The notes below the pieces were generated by a model, which did not search any database, was not told where the DNA came from, and was given only the letters and a program-made list of their open reading frames with translations. 64,000 bases of DNA from an uncultured Anaerolineae bacterium (lineage in GTDB: Bacteria > Chloroflexota > Anaerolineae > Aggregatilineales > UBA2796): assembly GCA_938005675.1 (NCBI GenBank), contig CALKXH010000093.1, positions 1 to 64,000 on the forward strand. The letters run 5' to 3'. Positions 40,768 through 49,600 of the stretch are shown here, piece by piece. Position numbers and translations under genes: made by a program. Within the stretch, counting starts at the first letter, position 1. Each line of letters opens with the position of its first letter.

Positions 40768-42192
40768 GTGTGGAAGCACTACTACACCGTCACGAGCGTG
40801 GCTGAGGCGCTGCAGCTGCTGGCTGAACATGGCAGCAAGGCGCGTCTGATCGCCGGCGGCACCGACCTGCTGATCGAGCTGGAGCGCGCCCAGCGCCCCG
40901 ACGTCGAAACGCTCATCGATATCTCGCGCCTGCCCAACTTGGATACAATTCAGCGCTACGGCGATCAGATTCGGCTGGGCGCGCTGGTCACGCACAACCA
41001 CGCCGTCGCCAGCCCGCTGATCGCCGAGTATGCCTTGCCGTTAGCGCAAGCGGCGTGGGAGGTCGGCGCGCCGCAGATACGCAATCGCGCCACCATCGCC
41101 GGCAATTTGATCACAGCCAGCCCCGCCAACGACACGATCACGCCGCTATGGGCGCTGGGCGCCTCCGTCACGCTCGCCTCGCTGCAGGGCGAGCGCAGCC
41201 TGCCGCTCAGCCAGTTCTACACGGGCGTGCGCCGCACGGTCATGCGCCCGGATGAGATGCTGATCGCCATCGATTTCCCCGCCCTCGCCGCCGACGAACG
41301 CGGCATCTTCATCAAGCTGGGCTTGCGGCATACGCAGGCGATCTCGGTCGTGAACATCGCGGCGATCCTGCGCTTCGAGGGCGAGATCGTCAGGAGCGCG
41401 CGCCTGACCTTCGGCTGCGTGGCGCCGACCATCATCAGCGCGCCGCAGGCTGAAGCCTATCTGATCGGCAAGCCGCTGACGGATGAAGTCATTGCCGAGG
41501 CAGCCCGTCTGGCGGCGTTGGCGACCACGCCGATCAGCGATGTGCGCAGCAGCGCCGAATATCGCCTCGCCATGGCGGCGACGCTGACCAAGCGCGCCTT
41601 GCGCGCCCTGCGCAGCGGCGAGGAGCGACGCGGCTATCCTGAGTCGCCCGCCATGTTGTGGGGTAACTCGGCGGGGCGCGCCGCGCCGTTGCCACAGCTC
41701 ACCCTGCACGACGATCAGCCCATCCAGACGACCATCAACGGCAAGCCCTACAGGCTGAGCGGCGCTCATCACAAGACCTTGCTGCGCCTGCTGCGCGAGG
41801 ATGCCAAGCTAGTCGGCACGAAAGAGGGCTGCGCTGAAGGCGAATGCGGCGCTTGCACGGTCTTTTTGGATGGCGCGGCGGTCATGGCGTGCATGGTGCC
41901 CGCTCCCCGCGCGCACGGCGCTGAGATCGTCACCGTCGAGGGCTTGGCGCACGGCGCCGAGCGCCTGCATCCGATTCAGCAAGCCTTCATCGAGCTGGGC
42001 GCTGTGCAGTGCGGCTACTGTACGCCCGGCTTCCTGATGAGCGGCGCCAAACTGCTCGAAGAGCATCCCGCGCCCAGCGAGGCGCAGATCAAGGAGAGCA
42101 TCGCGGGCAACTTGTGCCGTTGCACGGGCTACTATAGCATCGTGGCTGCCTTCAAGCGCGCCGCCGAGCTGCAAGCCGCCCAACAAGCCTAA
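40768..42192 (+). CDS. Fused FAD-binding and [2Fe-2S] subunit of a molybdenum hydroxylase
   Basis: A 474-residue fusion of the medium and small subunits of xanthine-dehydrogenase/CO-dehydrogenase-type enzymes. Residues 1-285 are the FAD domain: '[15 protein letters not shown]', '[15 protein letters not shown]', '[19 protein letters not shown]'. Residues about 315-470 are the iron-sulfur domain: '[16 protein letters not shown]' ligates the plant-type 2Fe-2S cluster, and 'CGYCTPGF' with '[11 protein letters not shown]' the second cluster. The order FAD then FeS is reversed compared with eukaryotic xanthine dehydrogenase. The molybdopterin subunit (CoxL/XdhA) is not in the window. The GTG at 40768 starts directly at the domain; a TTG at 40762 is possible. 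Confidence 0.85.
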   Translation: MWKHYYTVTSVAEALQLLAEHGSKARLIAGGTDLLIELERAQRPDVETLIDISRLPNLDTIQRYGDQIRLGALVTHNHAVASPLIAEYALPLAQAAWEVGAPQIRNRATIAGNLITASPANDTITPLWALGASVTLASLQGERSLPLSQFYTGVRRTVMRPDEMLIAIDFPALAADERGIFIKLGLRHTQAISVVNIAAILRFEGEIVRSARLTFGCVAPTIISAPQAEAYLIGKPLTDEVIAEAARLAALATTPISDVRSSAEYRLAMAATLTKRALRALRSGEERRGYPESPAMLWGNSAGRAAPLPQLTLHDDQPIQTTINGKPYRLSGAHHKTLLRLLREDAKLVGTKEGCAEGECGACTVFLDGAAVMACMVPAPRAHGAEIVTVEGLAHGAERLHPIQQAFIELGAVQCGYCTPGFLMSGAKLLEEHPAPSEAQIKESIAGNLCRCTGYYSIVAAFKRAAELQAAQQA

Positions 42193-42198
42193 AACAAC

Positions 42199-42222
42199 GG
42201 AGCAGACCGTTCGGTCTGCTCC
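42199..42222. terminator. Bidirectional terminator between the FAD/FeS and PepSY genes
   Basis: GGAGCAGACC and GGTCTGCTCC pair perfectly around GTTC. The plus strand has no good T-run, but on the minus strand the hairpin is followed by GTTGTTTT. It separates the two convergent genes. Confidence 0.75.
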
Positions 42223-42257
42223 GCACTTGCTCAAGCGTGGCTCTGAGGGCTGCGAAC

Positions 42258-43016
42258 TCACTTCGCCCTGAGGATAGCACCCGTCGTGGCATTCACCTTG
42301 ACGCGCAGCCCGTTGCTGAGCGTCACCTCCCAGACCAGCACGTAGCCCTCGCGCCTCCCTTCTTGGTGCAGCCGCGAGAAGACCGCATTGCCGCCGAAGT
42401 TGCTGACGGCGATCTGCTCAGCTTGAGCTTGGCTGATGGCAGCGCTGGCAGGCGAGATGACGTAAGGGAGGCGGCGTAGCGGCTTGATCTCGACGATAGT
42501 CCCGTCGAGGGCGTTCACGGTCACTTCGTAGCCGCTGCTCAGCTTGATCTCCCACGCTAGGACGTAGCCGTGCCTCCGACCCATGCGCTCAAACTTCACC
42601 TCTACGGGCTGTGCGCCGGGGAAGCGGCTCTGGGCGATTTGCAGGGCTTGTTCATAACTGATCGTGGCAGCTGCTCCGCCTTGCGGTGGCAAGGGAGGCG
42701 GCACAACGGGGACTACGTTCAGCGGCGGGACGCCCCTCCCGCTTGCCCGAAGCATCTCAGTGGCGACGATCTGCAGAATCTCTTTGCTGATGGCGTTGAT
42801 CTGGACTGATCTGCCGTTGTCCAAGCCGATGATGTAGTAGGGCGGTTGCGCCGCTTGCACCAGCTCAGTTTTGATGACCTTGGCGCTGGGATACAGGCTT
42901 TGGGCGATATTCATGGCTTCCTGCAAGCTGATCAGGTCTTGAGCTTTGGCGGCGCTCAAGGGCAGAGCCAAAGCGATCAGCGCTGCTAGGGCGAGTAGGG
43001 CGATTGACTTTTTCAC
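42258..43016 (-). CDS. Secreted protein with three PepSY-like repeats
   Basis: A 252-residue exported protein. The start is GTG (MKKS) with GAGGAG upstream. A signal peptide (about 1-25, ending 'SAAKAQ') is followed by three PepSY-type units. Each is a helix with 'EAxxIAxSxFP' character plus strands: 'LQEAMNIAQSLYPSAKVIKTEL', 'YEQALQIAQSRFPGAQPVEVKF' and 'QAQAEQIAVSNFGGNAVFSRLH'. Units two and three end 'VTVNALDGTIVEIK' and 'VKVNATTGAILRAK'. A Pro-rich linker lies between units one and two. PepSY domains are linked to protease inhibition at the cell surface; no protease gene is adjacent. A minus-strand TATACT (43063-43058) may be its -10 box. Confidence 0.85.
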   Translation of the reverse strand: MKKSIALLALAALIALALPLSAAKAQDLISLQEAMNIAQSLYPSAKVIKTELVQAAQPPYYIIGLDNGRSVQINAISKEILQIVATEMLRASGRGVPPLNVVPVVPPPLPPQGGAAATISYEQALQIAQSRFPGAQPVEVKFERMGRRHGYVLAWEIKLSSGYEVTVNALDGTIVEIKPLRRLPYVISPASAAISQAQAEQIAVSNFGGNAVFSRLHQEGRREGYVLVWEVTLSNGLRVKVNATTGAILRAK

Positions 43017-43173
43017 GCCGACGTCTCCTCTGTTGATTGAAATCAGTTCTGACTAGCAGTATAGTACGCTTTTTCGAACCTCGTGATTAGGTGTTGATGA
43101 ATTTTGGGGCGTCTTGGCTGAGGGAGGCGCCGAGGCTCGGACTTGGCAGTTTGCATAGATGTACGCACGCTTG

Positions 43174-43202
43174 TTGCAAAAGTTGCGGAAGTTCGCTATA
43201 CG
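43174..43202 (+). promoter_or_regulatory. Promoter of the peptide ABC transporter operon
   Basis: TTGCAA (43174-43179) and TATACG (43197-43202) are 17 bp apart. Transcription would begin near 43209, about 54 nt before the ATG at 43263, which has GAGGAG upstream. Confidence 0.55.
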
Positions 43203-43262
43203 TTAAAGGCGTTCAGAATTGGCTGAGCAAAAAAGCCATAAAAAATTGAGGAGATTGCATCT

Positions 43263-44966
43263 ATGAGCCTTAAAAATCGCGTTCGTTTGGCGCTCGCCCT
43301 CGCCCTGAGCCTCGTGATGGCGCTGGCGGGCTTTGGCGTTGCCGCGCCCAGCTACGCCCAAGATAGCTCAACGTTGGTGGTCGGCTTCGCCCAAGAGCCC
43401 GACAACATGAACGGCTTCTATAGCGCCATGGCGTTCGCCCAGTGGGCAAACGACCTCGTGCAGGCGAGCCTGTATGACTTCAGCGACGACCTGCAGCCCG
43501 TCCCCGTCCTGATCGCCGAGATTCCCACCCGCGAAAACGGCGGCATCAGCGAGGACTTCAAGGAATACACCGTCAAGCTCAAGTCGGGTCTGAAGTGGAG
43601 CGACGGCACGCCCCTCACGGCTGAGGACTTCGTCTTCACCTATGAAATGGTCAAGAATCCCGCCAACAACATGATTCAGGGCAGCAACATCCGCGACGCC
43701 CTCGAGTCGGTCGAGCTGGTCGACGAGACCACCTTCCGTCTCAAGTTCAACGTCGCCAAGCCCTTCCCCGAAGACCTGATCGGCTCGCCCGGTCTCTCCA
43801 CGATCCTGCCCGCCCACGTCTTCCGCCCGATCTTCGAGCGCGATGGCACGCTAGAGAACGCTGAGGAGAACCAAGACCCGACCGTCTTCAGCGGTCCGTA
43901 CGTCCTGCGCGAGTGGAAGCGCGGCGAGTCCATGCTCTTCGAGGCGAATCCGAACTACGTCTTCGGCGAGCCGAAGATCAAGCGCGTGCTGATCCGCTTC
44001 TTCCCCGATACCGACTCGCAGTACGCCGCCCTAGCGGCCGGTCAGCTGGACTTCGTGCCGAACGTCAGCGAGGGCGATATTCCGCGCGTCGCTGCCAGCA
44101 ATCCGAACCTGAAACTGGTGACGGTCTTCGGCGGCTATATCGAGAGCCTGTGGCTGAACCTGCAAGAGGAGGGCAAAGGTCCGCGCGCTGGTCACCCCGC
44201 CCTGAAGGACGTGCGCGTGCGCCGCGCGCTGCGCCTCGCCATTGACCGCGAGACGATCACCCGCGAGCTGCTGGCCGGCGCCACCAGCCCGACCGATAGC
44301 ATCTACGCCGGCTCGCCCTTCGAGGACAAGAGCCTAGGCGTGACGCCCTACGATCCTGAGGCAGCTGCTGCCCTGCTGGACGAAGCGGGCTGGGTCGTCG
44401 GCGCGGATGGCATCCGCGCTAAGGACGGCGTCAAGATGGAGCTGCGCTACAGCACCACCACCGCCGGCTGGCGCAACAACATTCAAGCCGTCATCCAGCA
44501 GCAGCTGGCGAAGGTCGGCGTGAGCGTGATCTTGGAGAAATACCCCGCCTCCGAGTACTTCGGCACTTACGCCAACAAGGGTATTGTGGCGAGCGGACAG
44601 TACGATATCGGGCAGTTCGCTAACAACACCGCTCTGACCAACCCTGCCAACGTCACCGTCGATGAGGCGCTCAGCTGCGCCCAGATCGTCAGCGAGGATA
44701 ACCCCGGCGGCAACAACTGGACGGGCTTCTGCAGCCCTGAGATGGACGCCGCCTCGCTGGTGACCAAGACCTCGCTCGATCCTGAGGAGCGCCTCGCCGC
44801 CGCCTACAAGATTCAGCAGATCATGCGCGACGAAGCGCCGCTGATCAACCTGTTCCCGCGCGGCGATAACTACGCCTACAACACCGCCCGCTTCGTCGGC
44901 GAGATTCGAATCGGCTCCGGCGTTGGCAACCAGTGGTTCGACATCATGAATTGGGAACTGAAGTAA
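43263..44966 (+). CDS. Peptide/nickel-type ABC substrate-binding protein (family 5)
   Basis: A 567-residue extracellular binding protein of the OppA/DppA family. The signal peptide (about 1-31) ends 'APSYAQ'. The family signature 'YTVKLKSGLKWSDGTPLTAEDFVFTYE' is near residues 102-128, followed by 'GPYVLREWKRGESMLFEANPNYVFGEP' and 'DVRVRRALRLAIDRETI'. It captures peptides or other ligands outside the cell and delivers them to the two permeases encoded downstream. A strong stem-loop separates it from the first permease, a layout often used to raise the amount of binding protein. Ligand is not predictable; such binders also take oligosaccharides. Confidence 0.93.
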   Translation: MSLKNRVRLALALALSLVMALAGFGVAAPSYAQDSSTLVVGFAQEPDNMNGFYSAMAFAQWANDLVQASLYDFSDDLQPVPVLIAEIPTRENGGISEDFKEYTVKLKSGLKWSDGTPLTAEDFVFTYEMVKNPANNMIQGSNIRDALESVELVDETTFRLKFNVAKPFPEDLIGSPGLSTILPAHVFRPIFERDGTLENAEENQDPTVFSGPYVLREWKRGESMLFEANPNYVFGEPKIKRVLIRFFPDTDSQYAALAAGQLDFVPNVSEGDIPRVAASNPNLKLVTVFGGYIESLWLNLQEEGKGPRAGHPALKDVRVRRALRLAIDRETITRELLAGATSPTDSIYAGSPFEDKSLGVTPYDPEAAAALLDEAGWVVGADGIRAKDGVKMELRYSTTTAGWRNNIQAVIQQQLAKVGVSVILEKYPASEYFGTYANKGIVASGQYDIGQFANNTALTNPANVTVDEALSCAQIVSEDNPGGNNWTGFCSPEMDAASLVTKTSLDPEERLAAAYKIQQIMRDEAPLINLFPRGDNYAYNTARFVGEIRIGSGVGNQWFDIMNWELK

Positions 44967-44987
44967 GCCTGACGGCTGCTCCAGTCG

Positions 44988-45013
44988 CAGAGACGGGCGC
45001 CCGCCCGTCTCTG
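44988..45013 (+). other. Intercistronic stem-loop after the binding-protein gene
   Basis: CAGAGACGGGC and GCCCGTCTCTG form an 11-bp perfect stem with a GCCC loop, 21 bp after the binding-protein stop and 32 bp before the permease start. No T-run follows, so it is more likely a stabiliser of the upstream message or a partial attenuator than a full terminator. Confidence 0.65.
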
Positions 45014-45044
45014 TGGCTTAGCGGCTCATAACGCTAGGGCATTT

Positions 45045-46076
45045 ATGACTCAGTACATCCTGCGGCGTGTGCTGCAATCCATTCCGCTGTTGTTCATCAT
45101 CAGCTTCATTTTGTTCAACTTCACCAACGCTCTCGGCGATCCGATGGCGGTCTTCGCCGAGACGCGCAACCGTCCCAGCGCTCGCGACCGCGAGATCATC
45201 ATGAAGCGCTTGGGCTTAGACCGCCCTCTTTTAGAGCAGTACTTGATCTGGCTGGTCGGCAATGATTGGATGCCGCCTATCGAGATTCCGACAGACGACG
45301 GCGGCGTGCGCTATGAGCAAGGCAGACGGCGCGGCGTGCTGCGCGGCGATCTGGGCTTGTCCTTCGTCACGCGCCGCCCCTCCTGGACGCGCATCGAGGA
45401 GCGCCTGCCATGGACGCTCGTGCTGATGATCCCCTCTTACGTCATCACGGTCGTGCTGGCGATCGGCATCGGCATTTTCTCCGCCGTGCGGCAGTATTCC
45501 TTCTGGGATAACCTGATCACCAGCCTCTCGTTCTTCTTCTATTCGATGCCGATCTTCTTCATCGCCCTGCTCTCGATCTACATTTTCGCCGTGCAGTTCA
45601 GGCGCTGGGGCTTAGAGCCGATCAAGTGGGGCGGCACGGGCGATGGCAGCTTCGGCAGCCTGCTGCAGCACATGGTGCTGCCCGTCTTCTGCCTAGTGGC
45701 GATTCAGTTGGCGGGCTACGTGCGCTTCATCCGCTCGTCCATGCTGGAGGTGCTCAATCAGGATTACATCCGCACGGCGCGCGCCAAAGGCTTGGGCGAG
45801 CCAACCGTCGTGCGCCGCCACGCCTTCAAAAACGCCGCTTTGCCGCTGGTGACGCTCATCGGCTTGGATTTGCCCTTCCTGTTGGCGGGCGCGGTCGTCA
45901 CCGAGCGCATCTTCGCGTGGCCCGGCATGGGGCGGCTCTTCATCGAGAGCTTCGAGCGCGCCGATGCGCCCGTCATCATGGCGATTTTGATGGTGCTGAG
46001 CGTCGCCGTGGTCGTCTTCCAGTTGCTGACCGATATCGTCTACACATGGCTCGATCCGCGCATCCGCTACTCCTAG
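45045..46076 (+). CDS. Peptide ABC transporter permease, DppB-like
   Basis: A 343-residue inner-membrane permease of the DppB/OppB type. It begins with the typical 'YILRRVLQSIPLLFIISFILFNF'. The first loop includes the 'GDLGLSFVTRRP' motif, and the cytoplasmic coupling (EAA) loop is 'YIRTARAKGLGEPTVVRRHAFKNAALPLVTLIG'. The ending 'AVVVFQLLTDIVYTWLDPRIRY' is diagnostic. Six helices are expected. A hydrophilic insertion of about 25 residues lies in the first loop ('PTDDGGVRYEQGRRRG'). It forms the channel with the DppC-like partner encoded 10 bp downstream. Confidence 0.93.
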   Translation: MTQYILRRVLQSIPLLFIISFILFNFTNALGDPMAVFAETRNRPSARDREIIMKRLGLDRPLLEQYLIWLVGNDWMPPIEIPTDDGGVRYEQGRRRGVLRGDLGLSFVTRRPSWTRIEERLPWTLVLMIPSYVITVVLAIGIGIFSAVRQYSFWDNLITSLSFFFYSMPIFFIALLSIYIFAVQFRRWGLEPIKWGGTGDGSFGSLLQHMVLPVFCLVAIQLAGYVRFIRSSMLEVLNQDYIRTARAKGLGEPTVVRRHAFKNAALPLVTLIGLDLPFLLAGAVVTERIFAWPGMGRLFIESFERADAPVIMAILMVLSVAVVVFQLLTDIVYTWLDPRIRYS

Positions 46077-46086
46077 GAGACCGCCC

Positions 46087-47055
46087 ATGACCACCCAGAC
46101 CGATCAGCTGCAAGGCAAACCCGCTGAGCGCGTCCTCTCGCTCGATCCCAAGCAGAACGTCAAGGGCGTCTCGAACTTTGCGCGCAGTATGCGCCGCCTG
46201 CGCAAGCATCGCATGGCGATCTTCGGAGCGGTGCTGCTGCTCTTCATCTTCCTGTACGTGCTGATCGGCTCGCTGCTCATCCCGGAGTCGGCTTCGATCT
46301 TCAACGATCCGCGCCGCGCCCTGCAGCCGCCCTCCGCCGAGCATCCCTTCGGCACAGACGTGATCGGGCGCGATTTATTGGCGCGCACCATCTACGGCGG
46401 GCAGGTCTCGCTCTTCATCGGCGTGACGGCGATGCTGGTTCAGATTCTGGTCGGCACGGCGGTCGGCTTGTTGGCGGGCTATCTGGGCGGCATCGTGGAC
46501 TTCCTGCTCATGCGCCTCGCTGAGGCAATGCTGAGCATCCCGCAGCTCTTCCTCGCCCTGATCGCCCTGCGCATCTTCTCCGACCCAACCCGCTTCCCGG
46601 ATTTCACCTTCATGGGCAGGCGCTTCAGCAGCACGATGATCGTGATCGTCTTCGTGATCGGCTTGACCAGCTGGATGCGCGTCTCGCGCATTGTGCGCTC
46701 GGTGGTGCTCTCGGTGCGCGAGCAGGAATACGTCACGGCGGCGCATTCGATTGGCGCCTCCAGCTGGCGGATCATCTTTCGGCACGTGCTGCCCAACTGC
46801 GCCGCCCCGATCATCGTCTCGGCGACGCTTGGCGTGGCAACTGCCATCCTGCTGGAGGCGTACTTGGGCTTCTTGGGCTTGGGCGTGCGCGCGCCAACGC
46901 CCACGTGGGGCAACATCATGGGCGAGGCGAACAGCTACCTCGATAGCTGGTTCTACTGGTTCTTCCCCGCCGTCTTCATCATGCTGACCGTCATGGGCAT
47001 CAACTTCTTGGGCGACGGACTGCGCGATGCCTTCGATCCGCGCTCGCTGAAGTGA
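46087..47055 (+). CDS. Peptide ABC transporter permease, DppC-like
   Basis: A 322-residue partner permease of the DppC/OppC type. The N-terminal cytoplasmic segment and the helix 'HRMAIFGAVLLLFIFLYVLIGSLL' lead to 'HPFGTDVIGRDLLARTIYGGQVSLFIGV', the family hallmark. The EAA loop is 'YVTAAHSIGASSWRIIFRHVLPNCAAPIIV' and the end is 'INFLGDGLRDAFDPRSLK'. AGGAGA precedes the ATG. The DppD/DppF ATPases are not encoded here; the terminator directly after the gene shows the operon ends without them, so they must come from elsewhere. Confidence 0.93.
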   Translation: MTTQTDQLQGKPAERVLSLDPKQNVKGVSNFARSMRRLRKHRMAIFGAVLLLFIFLYVLIGSLLIPESASIFNDPRRALQPPSAEHPFGTDVIGRDLLARTIYGGQVSLFIGVTAMLVQILVGTAVGLLAGYLGGIVDFLLMRLAEAMLSIPQLFLALIALRIFSDPTRFPDFTFMGRRFSSTMIVIVFVIGLTSWMRVSRIVRSVVLSVREQEYVTAAHSIGASSWRIIFRHVLPNCAAPIIVSATLGVATAILLEAYLGFLGLGVRAPTPTWGNIMGEANSYLDSWFYWFFPAVFIMLTVMGINFLGDGLRDAFDPRSLK

Positions 47056-47064
47056 AGTGGCACA

Positions 47065-47091
47065 GCCCGTCCCCGCGCGGACGGGCTTTTT
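47065..47091 (+). terminator. Intrinsic terminator of the peptide ABC operon
   Basis: GCCCGTCC and GGACGGGC pair around CCGCGC and are followed by TTTTT, 9 bp after the dppC-like stop. Confidence 0.9.
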
Positions 47092-47184
47092 GCGCGTAGG
47101 GCAACCGTCTGATCGCTACGCCGCGCCCGTGCTACAATTTGCTCTGCATACACCACTACGTTGTTGTGTGATTGGAGACTGGCT

Positions 47185-47910
47185 ATGAGAAAACTTCCCA
47201 GCGGCGCTCTGCTGCTTGTCACGCTCGCCCTTGTGATGGCGGTCGGGTGCGGCTTGCCGCCCATGCAACTGGTCGTCATCATCTCGCCCACGCCCGACCC
47301 GAACACCATCATCATCACCGTCACGCCGCCCGAAACCGACCTCGCCCCGCCACCCGCCGACGTCGCGCCGATCCCTACCGCCACTCAGCCGCCGAACGTC
47401 GCCCAGCCCGTCGAGTCGCCCAACCCGACCCCCACGCCGACCCTGAGCGCCTTCCCCACTGAGACGCGCGCTCAGCTCTTCATCGCCCAGCAGGACTTCC
47501 AGAACGGCTATATGTTCTGGATCAGCACGCGCAAGGTCATTTGGGTCTTGATCAACACGCCGGGCAACCCTAACACGGGCGAGTGGCGCATTTACCCGGA
47601 TACCTATACAGAGGGCGAGCCAGAGTTCGATCCGAGCCTGATCCCGCCTAGCGAGAACCTCTTCCAGCCCCGACGCGGCTTCGGCAAGCTGTGGCGCACC
47701 ACAGCGGGCTTGCGCGAGGCGCTCGGCTGGGCGACCACGCCCGAATTCGCCCTGAACACCTCCTACGTCTATCAGCCGGGCGGCTTCATCGACGCTCAGG
47801 GCAATTGGGTGCCCGGTCCGGGCAAGCACTTCATCACCACGCTCGGTCGCCAGACCTTCGCCCTGATCGAGAGCGCCGAGGGCTTCGGGCGCTGGGAGCG
47901 CGTCGGCTAA
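47185..47910 (+). CDS. Lipoprotein with LGFP-like repeat region
   Basis: A 241-residue lipoprotein from the ATG at 47185, with GGAG upstream. A lipobox 'LVMAVGC' places the lipidated Cys near residue 22. A Pro/Thr-rich linker (about 40-100) precedes a C-terminal region with 'DFQNGYMFWISTRKVIWVL' and 'RRGFGKLWRTTAGLREALGWATTPE', then a beta-rich end. The 'FGKLWR...LGWA' unit resembles LGFP-like surface repeats seen in many Chloroflexota lipoproteins; a role in wall or glycan contact is inference. A TACAAT box (47133-47138) may be its -10. It converges on the next gene with a 4-bp overlap. Confidence 0.7.
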   Translation: MRKLPSGALLLVTLALVMAVGCGLPPMQLVVIISPTPDPNTIIITVTPPETDLAPPPADVAPIPTATQPPNVAQPVESPNPTPTPTLSAFPTETRAQLFIAQQDFQNGYMFWISTRKVIWVLINTPGNPNTGEWRIYPDTYTEGEPEFDPSLIPPSENLFQPRRGFGKLWRTTAGLREALGWATTPEFALNTSYVYQPGGFIDAQGNWVPGPGKHFITTLGRQTFALIESAEGFGRWERVG

Positions 47911-49088
47911 CGCGGCGCGACGGCGGGCTGCGGGCGCGGAAAGACGGCGTAGCGCAGCCCCGCCCTACCTTGTGAGTCCTGTGCCAGCCACGCTAAGTGC
48001 AGCGCGTTGTTGGCGCTGAGCGCCGCCGCCACGTCGCCGCTCAAAATTTCGCCCCGCGCCGCCCCTTCGAACTCCCGCAGGCGAAAAACGCCCTGCCCCG
48101 TCAGCGCCCCGAAGACGATCCGCCCGCCCGCGCGGCTGCCGACCAGCGTCGGCGCGCCGCCTTGCGCCGCATCGGCAAAGGGCAGGTTGATCGCGCGCAG
48201 ATCGGCGGGCAGGGCGCTCAAATCGAGGGCGCGGCTCTCCAGAGGCGCCTCCAGCGGGAACGATAAGCCCGCCAAGCGCGCCGATTCGCCCCTAGCGCTC
48301 ACGCTCACCACGTTCCAGAGCGCGTACAGCCGTTCCGAGTCGGCAGCCGCGCCCAGCGACTCGACGTACTCGCCCTCGGCGAGGCGCAACACAGCCAGCA
48401 GAGTCGGGGCGGGCGGGCGTGGCGCGCTCTGATCGAGCAAGGCGAGGTCGAAGGAGGCGTAGAGCAGCTGCCATAGCGCGCCGTCGGCGGGCGAAAGCCA
48501 CAGCAGGTGCAGCCTATCGCGCCCGTCGAGGGCTGCCGCCGCCCTGTGCGCCCGCTCAGCCATCGCCAACTTGCCGTAGGGACGCCCTAGCCGATCCAGC
48601 ACGTGGATCGCGAGCGCGCCCTCGTGCAGGCTGAGCGCCACAACGCCGCCGATGGGCGTCGGCAGAGCTGTGTAGCGCTGCGCCGCCCCGATCTCAAAGG
48701 GCGCGCGGCGCAAGTTGCCGTCCGCCTCAAATACGGCGACCTGCAAACTCGGCGCGCCGCCCGCTGAGCGCTCCAGCCACAATAGGGCGAGGCGGCGCTC
48801 CGCCAAAGGCAGCAAGCGCAGGTCGCTCGGCGCCCCGCTGATCGGGAAGCGCCACGTCTGCCCCGTCCTGAGGCGCTTGAGGTGCAAGTCCGGCGCGATC
48901 AGGTCGCCGCTCCAAGCCAGCCACACCTCTTGCGAGGTCGCCAGCAGCGCTATGCCGCTCTGCGCGGCGACCTGATCGGCGAGGCGCTGTGCGCCACCCG
49001 ACTCCGCGCTCGCACAGCCCGCTAAGAGCAAGGCGCATAACGCCGCAAGGCGCACAGAGATTAGAGCTGCAGAAAAAATGTTGCTCAC
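47907..49088 (-). CDS. Lipoprotein, probable beta-propeller
   Basis: A 393-residue lipoprotein. The GTG start at 49088 gives a signal with lipobox 'LLLAGC'; a second GTG about 11 codons later (MRLAALCALLLAGC) would give a shorter leader and cannot be excluded. The body is a series of roughly 45-residue beta units with recurring 'RLALLWLERSAGGAPSLQVAVFEADG', 'DRLHLLWLSPADGALWQLLYASFD' and 'NALHLAWLAQDSQGRAGLRYAVF' segments, which suggests a six- or seven-bladed propeller. No catalytic motif is seen and no family is recognised. It is divergent from the FHA gene. Confidence 0.65.
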   Translation of the reverse strand: MSNIFSAALISVRLAALCALLLAGCASAESGGAQRLADQVAAQSGIALLATSQEVWLAWSGDLIAPDLHLKRLRTGQTWRFPISGAPSDLRLLPLAERRLALLWLERSAGGAPSLQVAVFEADGNLRRAPFEIGAAQRYTALPTPIGGVVALSLHEGALAIHVLDRLGRPYGKLAMAERAHRAAAALDGRDRLHLLWLSPADGALWQLLYASFDLALLDQSAPRPPAPTLLAVLRLAEGEYVESLGAAADSERLYALWNVVSVSARGESARLAGLSFPLEAPLESRALDLSALPADLRAINLPFADAAQGGAPTLVGSRAGGRIVFGALTGQGVFRLREFEGAARGEILSGDVAAALSANNALHLAWLAQDSQGRAGLRYAVFPRPQPAVAPR

Positions 49089-49108
49089 GGGTTGCTTTTT
49101 GATATGAT
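49081..49108 (+). promoter_or_regulatory. Promoter of the FHA-domain gene
   Basis: TTGCTC (49081-49086) and TATGAT (49103-49108) are 16 bp apart. The -35 box overlaps the start codon of the divergent lipoprotein gene. Confidence 0.5.
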
Positions 49109-49156
49109 TCTCAAGGTTTTTGAGAGCACACCTCGCACGAGTCGTCCTTGAGAGCT

Positions 49157-49600
49157 ATGGCACAGACACCCAACGCAGCCTCTGAGCGCGATACTACCCG
49201 TCTCAGCGAAGATACGCCCACACTCCCGCCCAGTGCACCTCCTCACAGCGCGGCGCACAGCGCGATCTGGCAGCTCAGCCTGCTGCTACAAGACGAGCGC
49301 GACGTGCTGCTGAACCTGACCGACCGCGCCATCATCGGGCGCGCCGACGAAGCCGATGGCTTCATCCCTGAGATCGACCTCGCGCCCTTTCACGGGCGCG
49401 ATAAGGGCGTGTCGCGTCGGCACGCTGAGTTTATCCTGCGCGAGGGTCAGTTGCACCTGCGCGACTTGGGCAGCACCAACGGCACGCGCCTGAACGGTCA
49501 GCCTCTGCAGCCCAATCGCTTGTATTGCCTGCGCGAGGGCGATCTGTTGCAGCTGGGCAATATCTACTTGCGCGTCAAGCTGAGTCAGCCTTCTCAATGA
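49157..49600 (+). CDS. FHA-domain protein with Thr-rich N-terminal tail
   Basis: A 147-residue cytosolic protein from the ATG at 49157. Residues about 57-145 form a forkhead-associated domain, which binds phosphothreonine peptides: '[10 protein letters not shown]', '[31 protein letters not shown]' and '[16 protein letters not shown]' hold the conserved Arg, Ser-Arg-His and Asn-Gly residues. The N-terminal tail carries '[15 protein letters not shown]', a Thr pair in acidic/basic context like the kinase sites of GarA/OdhI proteins. No Ser/Thr kinase gene is nearby. The end overlaps the convergent mnmA gene by 26 bp. Confidence 0.88.
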   Translation: MAQTPNAASERDTTRLSEDTPTLPPSAPPHSAAHSAIWQLSLLLQDERDVLLNLTDRAIIGRADEADGFIPEIDLAPFHGRDKGVSRRHAEFILREGQLHLRDLGSTNGTRLNGQPLQPNRLYCLREGDLLQLGNIYLRVKLSQPSQ

